From: JAJCZZ01 sp964569085
GTDB lineage: Bacteria > Gemmatimonadota > Gemmatimonadetes > Longimicrobiales > Gaopeijiaceae
Length of the DNA stretch: 64,000 nucleotides
Assembly (NCBI GenBank): GCA_964569085.1
Contig: CAZMTA010000015.1
Span: forward strand, 27,300 to 91,299
Direction of reading: 5' to 3'
The notes under the pieces were generated by a model. That model did no database searches and was not told the DNA's origin. It worked only from the letters and a program-made list of their open reading frames with translations. Shown here piece after piece: positions 58,070 to 64,000 of the stretch (position 1 is its first letter; the number at the start of each line of letters is the position of its first letter). A program made the translations under genes and the position numbers.

Positions 58070-59362
58070 ATGCAGCTCTATACCAAGATCCTCATCGGGC
58101 TCATCGCGGGCGCCGTGGTCGGCGCCTTCGCGAACATCTCCGGCATCGAGCCCTTCCAGAACTTCCTGGGCGCCCTGGAGCCTCTGGGGACCGCCTTCAT
58201 CAACCTGATCACGATGATCGTGATCCCGCTGGTGGTGGCGAGCCTCCTGGTGGGAACGGCGTCGCTGGGCGACCTGAGGAAGCTGGGCCGCATCGGCGGG
58301 AAGACGCTGGGCTTCTACCTCTTCACCACTGCCATCGCGGTCACCATCGGCCTGGGGATCAGCAACTTCGTGACCCCGGGCTCCGGCGTCGCCGAGAGCA
58401 CCCGGGACGAGCTGGCCGCCCGGTACGGGGGTCAGGCCCAGGCGAGCATGGACATGGCCGCGCAGGCGCCCGGCTGGGTGGAGACGCTCCTGGGCATCAT
58501 CCCCCGGAACCCGGTGCAGGCCGCCGCCAACATGGACCTGCTCCCGCTGATCTTCTTCACGATCTGCTTCGGGGCGGCGCTCACCGTGATCCAGGAGGAC
58601 CGGCGCAACGCCGTCCTCGACTTCTTCCACGGGGTGAACGACGTCTCCATGGTCCTCATCAACTGGATCATGGAGCTGGCTCCCTACGCCGTCTTCGTCC
58701 TCATCGCGGCGGTGGTGGGCAACTTCGGCTTCGATCTGCTCCAGAGCCTGCTCATCTACACCGTCACGGTGGCCACGGGGCTCCTGCTCCACGCCTTCGG
58801 GACGTACGCGCTGATCCTGCGCTTCCTGGTGAAGGTGAACCCGCTGCGCTTCTACAAGAAGATCGCGGCGGTGCCGCTCTTCGCGTTCTCGACGTCGTCG
58901 TCCAGCGCCACGCTGCCGCTGACCATCGAGACCGCCGAGGACGAGCTCGGCGCCTCCAACGAGGTGGCCAGCTTCGTGCTCCCCCTGGGGGCCACCATCA
59001 ACATGGACGGGACGGCGCTCTACCAGGCCGTGGCGGTCATGTTCATCGCCCAGATCTACGGGATCCCGCTGGACCTGGCGGACCAGATGGTCATCGTGCT
59101 CACGGCCACCCTGGCGTCCGTGGGTGCCGCGGGCGTCCCCAGCGCCGGGATCATCACGCTGATCATCGTGCTGAACTCGGTGGGGCTGCAGGGGCAGGTG
59201 CAGGCCGGCATCGCGCTCATCCTGGGCGTGGACCGGATCCTGGACATGCTCCGGACCTCGGTGAACGTCACCGGCGACCTGACGTGCGCCTCGTTCGTGG
59301 CCAAGAGCGAGGGCGAGGTGCTCCAGGGCATCGAGGACGTGCCGCAGGCCCACGCGGCCTGA
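58070..59362 (+). CDS. dicarboxylate/amino acid:cation symporter (DAACS family)
   Basis: A 430-residue GltP/DctA-type symporter with about eight helices and two hairpins. The hallmark motifs are FSTSSSSATLPLTIE, GATINMDGTALYQAVAVMFIAQI, and SVNVTGDLTCASFVAKSE near the end. It imports glutamate, aspartate or C4-dicarboxylates with Na+ or H+. ATG 58070 is chosen; no strong ribosome site. A strong hairpin lies 25 bases after the stop. Confidence 0.93.
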   Translation: MQLYTKILIGLIAGAVVGAFANISGIEPFQNFLGALEPLGTAFINLITMIVIPLVVASLLVGTASLGDLRKLGRIGGKTLGFYLFTTAIAVTIGLGISNFVTPGSGVAESTRDELAARYGGQAQASMDMAAQAPGWVETLLGIIPRNPVQAAANMDLLPLIFFTICFGAALTVIQEDRRNAVLDFFHGVNDVSMVLINWIMELAPYAVFVLIAAVVGNFGFDLLQSLLIYTVTVATGLLLHAFGTYALILRFLVKVNPLRFYKKIAAVPLFAFSTSSSSATLPLTIETAEDELGASNEVASFVLPLGATINMDGTALYQAVAVMFIAQIYGIPLDLADQMVIVLTATLASVGAAGVPSAGIITLIIVLNSVGLQGQVQAGIALILGVDRILDMLRTSVNVTGDLTCASFVAKSEGEVLQGIEDVPQAHAA

Positions 59363-59387
59363 GGCGTCGCGGCACCCCCCTGCGCGA

Positions 59388-59423
59388 GACGGCCCCGCCG
59401 CCCTTCCGGGCGGCGGGGCCGTC
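59388..59423. terminator. strong GC hairpin between convergent genes
   Basis: A 16-bp stem (59388-59403 with 59408-59423) with a four-base loop separates the symporter gene from the convergent M24 peptidase gene. No T-run; likely a terminator for both. Confidence 0.65.
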
Positions 59424-59450
59424 GTACGTCCGGGGCCGATCGGACCCCCG

Positions 59451-60929
59451 TCAGCGCCCGCCCGCCATCGCCCGCTCGATCTCGTCGGGATCCCGCGGCG
59501 CGGCGCCGGAGAGCATCCGGTGCCCGTCTTCGGTCACCAGCACGTCGTCCTCGATGCGCACCCCGATGTTCCACCACTTCGGGTCCACGTCGTCCGAGGG
59601 CGCGATGTAGAGGCCCGGCTCCACCGTGAGGACCATGCCGGGCTCCAGGGGCCCGTAGTGGCCCGTGTCGTGGACGTCGAGCCCGATGTAGTGGCTGGTG
59701 CCGTGCATGAAGAAGCGGCGCAGACCCTCCACGTCCCGGGGGCCGTCGATGAGGCCGAGCTCCGCCAGGCCCTTCAGGAGGACGGCCCCGGCCGCCTGCC
59801 CCATGGCCTGGAAGGGCGCGCCGGGGCGCACCGCCTGGATCCCGGCCTCCTGGGCCGCCAGGACGAGCTCGTAGATGGCCCGCTGCTCCGGGGAGAAGGT
59901 CCCGTCCACGGGGAAGGTCCGGGTGACGTCCGCCGAGTAGCCCCGGTACTCCGCCCCGATGTCCATCACCACCACGTCCCCGGGCTCGGTCACCCGGCGG
60001 TTGGTCTCGTAGTGGAGGATCGTGCTGTTCTCGCCGGAGCCCACGATGGAGTTGAAGCCGGGCTGCTCCGCGCCGGCGCGCTTGAAGGTGTACTCGACCA
60101 GCGCCTCGATCTCGTACTCGGCCCACCCCGGCTCCACCTGCTCCAGCACCGCCCGGTGGGCTGCGGTGGTGGCGTCGATGGCCTCCTGGAGGAGGGCCAG
60201 CTCCTCCCCGGTCTTGATCTCCCGGAGGTCCGTGAGGACGCGGCGGAGCGTGCGCCCCTCCGACGCGCTCCCGGGCCCGTCCATCATCTCCGGCCGATCC
60301 GTGGCCCGGGCCAGCACCGCGAGCTGGCCCGCCAGCGCGCTCCCCTCGGGGACGGCGTCGGGGAGGTCCTCGTGGAGCACCCGCCGGGCCGGGTCGCCCA
60401 GGACGCGACCCGCCACCTCGTCGAAGCGGGTGTTCTCCAGCGCCAGCTCGACACCGAGCTGCGCCTCGGCGCGCCCGGTGCCGAACCGCCGACCCGTCCA
60501 GACCTCCTCCGAGGGATCCCGGGGCGGCACGAAGAGGATCTCCCGCACGCGCTCGCCGTCGACCTCGACCCCGCCGGGGACCAGGAGGAGCGCCGAGCCC
60601 GGCTCCGGCGACCCGGTCAGATAGTAGAGGTCCGAGTCCTGGCGGTACTCGTGGTTCGTGTCGTTGGACCGGTTCCGCTCCGGGGCGGCGAAGAGGACCG
60701 CCACCGCGTCGTCGGGGAGGGCGTCCAGGACGGCCGCCCGACGCTCGGCGTGGAAGGCCGACGGGAGGACGTCCCGGTCGTAGCGGACCGGTGCCGGCTC
60801 CTGGGCGGCCAGCGGGGCGGCGACGACCGTGGAAAGGAGCGTGACGGCCAGGACGGCGGGAAGGGGGCACGCGGCCACCGGGCGCGCCGGGACGGATCCG
60901 CGCCGGGCGCGAAAGGACGGTGAGGGCAT
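59451..60929 (-). CDS. exported Xaa-Pro aminopeptidase-like M24 peptidase
   Basis: A 492-residue peptidase with an AMP_N domain and a catalytic pita-bread domain. Metal ligands: the two Asp in VMDIGAEYRGYSADVTRTF, His in HGTSHYIGLDVHD, Glu in LTVEPGLY and Glu in GVRIEDDVLVT. ATG 60929 gives a signal peptide ending PLAAQ; several in-frame ATGs upstream in a GGGGAT tandem were rejected because they add only Pro/Ile repeats. Periplasmic peptide breakdown is expected. The gene is divergent from the HisC-like aminotransferase gene. Confidence 0.9.
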   Translation of the reverse strand: MPSPSFRARRGSVPARPVAACPLPAVLAVTLLSTVVAAPLAAQEPAPVRYDRDVLPSAFHAERRAAVLDALPDDAVAVLFAAPERNRSNDTNHEYRQDSDLYYLTGSPEPGSALLLVPGGVEVDGERVREILFVPPRDPSEEVWTGRRFGTGRAEAQLGVELALENTRFDEVAGRVLGDPARRVLHEDLPDAVPEGSALAGQLAVLARATDRPEMMDGPGSASEGRTLRRVLTDLREIKTGEELALLQEAIDATTAAHRAVLEQVEPGWAEYEIEALVEYTFKRAGAEQPGFNSIVGSGENSTILHYETNRRVTEPGDVVVMDIGAEYRGYSADVTRTFPVDGTFSPEQRAIYELVLAAQEAGIQAVRPGAPFQAMGQAAGAVLLKGLAELGLIDGPRDVEGLRRFFMHGTSHYIGLDVHDTGHYGPLEPGMVLTVEPGLYIAPSDDVDPKWWNIGVRIEDDVLVTEDGHRMLSGAAPRDPDEIERAMAGGR

Positions 60930-61095
60930 GGGGATGGGGATGGGGGACGACGGATCCGGGCGGAGGGGAGGGTCCCGGACGGGCTGGTTCGCGTCCATCC
61001 TACGCTCGGCGGCCCCTTTCGATCCAGAGGGCTTCCGCCCCAGATTGCCCCGGACCGCCCCGCCGGGGTGGAGGAACCCCAGCGCAGGAGAAACC

Positions 61096-62235
61096 ATGGA
61101 TCGTCGCGGATTCGTCACCTCGGGAATGGCCGCCGGCCTCGTCGGACTCGGAGGCGCGGGCGGCGCCCTGGGCACGCTGCTGGGTCGAGGGTCCCACCCC
61201 GGCATGCCGTGGGCGGACGACTCCCCGGTCCGGCTCAGCTCCAACGAGAACCCGCTGGGGATCTCGCCGGCGGCCCGGGAGGCGGTCATCGCGTCCCTGG
61301 AGCACGCCAACCGCTACCCGTTCAGCTACTCCGGCCCGCTCTACACCGCGCTGGCGGCGCACCTGGGCGTGGCCGAGGAGAACCTGATCCTGGGGGCGGG
61401 CTCCACGGAGGTCCTCCGCATGGCGGTCCACGCGGCCCAGGCCCCGGGCACCCCGCTGGTGGTGGCCGAGCCCACCTTCGAGGACGTCCTCGACTACCAG
61501 GCGCCCCTCTCCTACGACCTGATCAAGGTGCCCCTCCGGGCCGACCTCTCCCACGACGTCGGCCGGATGCGCGACGAGGCCGAGCGCAACGGCGGCCCCG
61601 CGGTGGTCTACTTCTGCAACCCCAACAACCCCACGGGCACCATCACCAAGTGCTCGGAGATCGATTCCTGGATCGCCGACGCGCCGGAGACCACGACCTT
61701 CCTCATCGACGAGGCCTACTTCGAGTACGCCGACCACCCCGACTACTGGGGGTCGCTGAAGTGGATCGAGGACAAGCCCAACGTGATCGTGGCCCGCACC
61801 TTCTCCAAGATCTACGGGATGGCGGGGCTGCGCCTGGGCTACGCGGTGGCCCACCCCCACGCCATCCGGCGCCTGGGGATGTTCGTCTGCCAGAACAACC
61901 CCAACACGGTGGCCAACGCGGCCGCCATGGCGTCGCTGGCCGACGAGGGGCTCATCGCCCGGAGCGTGGCGGTGAACGCCGAGGCCAAGGACATCGTCCA
62001 CACCACGCTGGACGAGCTCGGTCTCGAGTACATGCCCACCCAGACCAACTTCATCATGCACCGCATCAACGGGGACCTGGGCACCTACCGGAACCGGATG
62101 CGGGAGCGGGGGCTGCTGGTGGGCCGGGACTTCCCGCCCATGCTGGAGTGGAACCGCCTCTCCTTCGGGCTGCCCGAGGAGATGGACCGCTGGGCCGACG
62201 CCATCAAGGACTTCCGGGGGCGCGGCTGGATCTGA
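61096..62235 (+). CDS. Tat-signal pyridoxal-phosphate aminotransferase (HisC-like)
   Basis: A 379-residue fold-type I aminotransferase related to histidinol-phosphate aminotransferase: SSNENPLGISPAAREAV, FCNPNNPTGTI and the PLP Lys238 in ARTFSKIYGMAGLRLGYA. The N-terminus starts MDRRGFVTSGMAAGLVGLGG, a twin-arginine signal, so the enzyme may be exported. Ribosome site CAGGAG precedes ATG 61096. The substrate is unclear: the exported location argues against histidine biosynthesis. A hairpin terminator follows. Confidence 0.9.
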   Translation: MDRRGFVTSGMAAGLVGLGGAGGALGTLLGRGSHPGMPWADDSPVRLSSNENPLGISPAAREAVIASLEHANRYPFSYSGPLYTALAAHLGVAEENLILGAGSTEVLRMAVHAAQAPGTPLVVAEPTFEDVLDYQAPLSYDLIKVPLRADLSHDVGRMRDEAERNGGPAVVYFCNPNNPTGTITKCSEIDSWIADAPETTTFLIDEAYFEYADHPDYWGSLKWIEDKPNVIVARTFSKIYGMAGLRLGYAVAHPHAIRRLGMFVCQNNPNTVANAAAMASLADEGLIARSVAVNAEAKDIVHTTLDELGLEYMPTQTNFIMHRINGDLGTYRNRMRERGLLVGRDFPPMLEWNRLSFGLPEEMDRWADAIKDFRGRGWI

Positions 62236-62260
62236 GGATCGCCCGACCGGGCGGAGGGAG

Positions 62261-62292
62261 AGGGGCCGGGTCGCGGACGCGACCCGGCCCCT
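62261..62292. terminator. strong GC hairpin between convergent genes
   Basis: A 13-bp perfect stem (62262-62274 with 62279-62291) plus an outer A-T pair, loop GGAC, followed by TCGTT. It separates the aminotransferase gene from the convergent DUF1232-like gene and likely terminates both. Confidence 0.65.
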
Positions 62293-62296
62293 TCGT

Positions 62297-62884
62297 TCAT
62301 GCCGGGTGCGACACCCGGCTCCAGAGCTCGTGGAGGTGGTCGGACACCTGGTCCATGGCGTCGTCCGCGATGCGGTCGAGCCGGCGGCCGACGTCCTCCC
62401 CGACGAGACGTCGGAGGAAGCGCTGGGGATCGTCCAGGTCCCAGTCGAGGAAGGGCTGCGGGCCCTTGTCCAGGTTCTGGAGGATCCGCACCACCAGGTA
62501 GGCGTCGTCCAGGAGCCCGGCCATCCCCTGGGTCATCTCGGGGATGAGGTCCATGGGCTGGAGGAAGTAGCGCTCCGCCAGGTCGAGGAGGGGCTCCACC
62601 ACCGACTCCAGGTCCCGCTGCTCCGCCTCCTGGTGGGCCCGCGCCAGGAACACGGGGATGGAGTCCACGATCTCCTCGGCGACCTCGGCGGCCTCCTCCA
62701 CCTCGGCCTCGGCCGCCTCGGGGAGGCGCCGCTCGATGAAGCGCTCCAGGGCCCGGGTCCCGCCCCGGGCGCGGGCGCTCTCGATGACGGCCTGGATGTC
62801 GGCCAGGCTGGCGCGGCGCGGCGCGGCGTCCAGCGGTCCTTCCCCGTCCCGCCGGGGGGAGGGGGCGGTGGCGTCCTCGTCCAT
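62297..62884 (-). CDS. DUF1232/YkvA-like protein
   Basis: A 195-residue protein. The segment LLDLAERYFLQPMDLIPEMTQGMAGLLDDAYLVVRIL resembles the DUF1232 motif (PxDLIPD...LDD); the rest is an Ala/Glu-rich helical N-terminal half (ALERFIERRLPEAAEAEVEEAAEVAEEIV) of coiled-coil character. The start ATG 62884 shares a base with the upstream gene's stop (TGATG), so the two are coupled. Function unknown. Confidence 0.8.
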   Translation of the reverse strand: MDEDATAPSPRRDGEGPLDAAPRRASLADIQAVIESARARGGTRALERFIERRLPEAAEAEVEEAAEVAEEIVDSIPVFLARAHQEAEQRDLESVVEPLLDLAERYFLQPMDLIPEMTQGMAGLLDDAYLVVRILQNLDKGPQPFLDWDLDDPQRFLRRLVGEDVGRRLDRIADDAMDQVSDHLHELWSRVSHPA

Positions 62885-64000
62885 CACATTCCCTCCCGGT
62901 ACACGACCTCGCCGCCCACGATGGTGGCCAGCACCCGGGCCCCGGCCACCTCCTCCTCGGGGGCGTCCAGCAGGTTCGTGTCGACGATGGTGATGTCGGC
63001 CAGCTTGCCCGGCGCCAGGGAGCCGGTCAGGTCCTCCTGGAAGGCCGCCCAGGCGCCGTTGAGCGTGTAGGAGCGGAGCGCCTCCATCCGGCTCATGCGC
63101 TGCTCGGGGTAGAAGCGCTCCCCGTTGCTCATCATGCGAGAGATCGTGCTGTAGTAGCTGGCCAGCGGGTCCACGTCCTCCACGGGCGCGTCGGTCCCGT
63201 TGGTCACGACCGCGCCGCTCCGGAGGAGCTTCTGCCAGACGTAGGCGCCCTCCTCGGCCCGCTGCGCGCCGAGCTTGGGCTCGACCCAGGGACCGTCGGA
63301 GGTGGCGTGGACGCCCTGCATGGAGGCGATGACGCCCAGCTCCCCGAACCGCCCGATGTCGTCGGGGTGGAGGTGCTGGGCGTGCTCCACCCGCCACCGC
63401 AGCGCGTCGGCGTCCTCGGACCGGTAGGCGGACTCGAAGATGTCGAGGACCTCCCGGTTCGCCCGGTCCCCGATGGCGTGGACGGCCATCTGCCAGCCGT
63501 GCTCCAGCGCCAGCTCGGCGGCGCCCCGGATCTCCTCGGGAGGCGTCGTGTTCAGCCCCGTGCTCGAGGGGAGGTCGTCGTAGGGCTGGAGGAGCCACGC
63601 GCCGTGGGACCCCAGGGCCCCGTCGATGGACTTCTTGAGGGCCCGGACCGTGAGACGGTCGTCGCCGTACCCCACCATGCGGTAGTCGGGCATGTTCTCC
63701 GCCAGGTCCTCGTTGTCGCTCCGGATCATGACGTAGAGCCGGATCTTGAGCTCCCCGGAGTCCACCAGGTCCCGGTAGAGGTCCACCGTCTCGAAGGAGG
63801 TGCCGGCGTCGTGGAAGGAGGTGATCCCCTTCCGGAACGCCTCCTCCTGGGCCAGGAGCGCCACCCGCCGGGGCTCCGGGGGCTCCGCGCCACGGGTGGC
63901 CGGGCGCAGGAGGCCCGCCGCCGTCTCCCGGAAGGCCCCGATGGGCTCGCCCGAGGCGTCGCGGACGATCTCCCCGCCCGCCGGGTCCTCGGTGGTCGCC
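62884..64000 (-). CDS. amidohydrolase (YtcJ-like), 5' end outside the window
   Basis: A partial gene running off the right edge; 371 codons plus stop are visible. It is an Amidohydro_3-type amidohydrolase: GITSFHDAGTSFETVDL, MAVHAIGDRANREVLDIFE with the metal His, WRVEHAQHL, VVTNGTDAPVEDVDP and the C-terminal LAPGKLADITIVDTNLLD. Such enzymes hydrolyse cyclic amides or N-acyl groups in the periplasm or cytoplasm. The signal region is off-window. It is coupled to the DUF1232-like gene downstream. Confidence 0.9.
   Translation of the reverse strand, partial: ATTEDPAGGEIVRDASGEPIGAFRETAAGLLRPATRGAEPPEPRRVALLAQEEAFRKGITSFHDAGTSFETVDLYRDLVDSGELKIRLYVMIRSDNEDLAENMPDYRMVGYGDDRLTVRALKKSIDGALGSHGAWLLQPYDDLPSSTGLNTTPPEEIRGAAELALEHGWQMAVHAIGDRANREVLDIFESAYRSEDADALRWRVEHAQHLHPDDIGRFGELGVIASMQGVHATSDGPWVEPKLGAQRAEEGAYVWQKLLRSGAVVTNGTDAPVEDVDPLASYYSTISRMMSNGERFYPEQRMSRMEALRSYTLNGAWAAFQEDLTGSLAPGKLADITIVDTNLLDAPEEEVAGARVLATIVGGEVVYREGM

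Noticed and set aside
1..64000. CRISPR arrays, insertion sequences, prophage or rRNA operons
   Set aside because: No regularly spaced repeats, transposase or integrase domains, or rRNA sequences were seen in the window.

Overview
The window is very GC-rich and densely coded. Many secreted proteins have signal peptides ending in Ala-Gln (for example PLAAQ, ALAAQ). There are TolB-type propeller/amidohydrolase fusions, a tricorn-type protease, an orphan MacB/FtsX-like permease and tandem DUF4168 proteins. This mix suggests a member of the Gemmatimonadota; that is inference from gene style, because no rRNA gene is present. No tRNA, rRNA, CRISPR array, insertion sequence or replication origin was recognised.

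Layout. 1-3.6 kb: a cut-off gene and a large DUF6519/beta-helix protein, a family usually found beside contractile-injection or phage-tail clusters, followed by a possible small structured RNA with its own promoter and terminator. 3.6-4.3 kb: a VapBC toxin-antitoxin pair with repeated operator boxes. 4.4-15.9 kb: mostly exported proteins (propeller-amidohydrolase, fasciclin lipoprotein, orphan permease, vWA protein, RCC1 seven-bladed propeller, two DUF4168-like proteins, a haem c domain protein). 16.1-19.4 kb: a 7TM histidine kinase translationally coupled to two ZIP metal transporters. 19.4-27.6 kb: a PfpI/DJ-1 protein and a dodecin, each behind a near-identical sigma-54 promoter, with a histidine kinase and an NtrC-type activator facing each other nearby; also an aldo/keto reductase and a PCMT-erythromycin esterase fusion. 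27.6-31.5 kb: split LigD phosphoesterase and polymerase genes, a class A beta-lactamase-like hydrolase, and two cold-shock genes sharing a conserved upstream hairpin.

31.9-47.1 kb: branched-chain aminotransferase, a CheY-like receiver, a PTP-like protein, a 661-bp non-coding region full of inverted repeats, tricorn-like protease, matrixin-like protease, two oxidoreductases, an M81 peptidase, DinB, RecQ and hypotheticals. 47.1-51.5 kb: an NhaR-type LysR regulator diverges, across a strikingly AT-rich spacer, from a universal stress protein and an APC permease fused to PTS-EIIA and RCK_C domains. 51.5-53.6 kb: an alpha-oxoamine synthase overlapped by a gene of unknown function. 53.9-54.0 kb: a 100-N assembly gap with an exact 55-bp duplication on both sides. 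54.3-64 kb: tryptophanase, a HEAT-repeat cyclophilin lipoprotein, a dicarboxylate/amino-acid symporter, an M24 peptidase, a Tat-signal HisC-like aminotransferase, a DUF1232-like protein and a cut-off amidohydrolase.

The parts most worth following up are the sigma-54 pair with its local activator, the NhaR/USP/permease-EIIA-RCK cluster, the candidate RNA at 3.5 kb, the inverted-repeat region at 34.05-34.7 kb and the duplicated cold-shock leaders.
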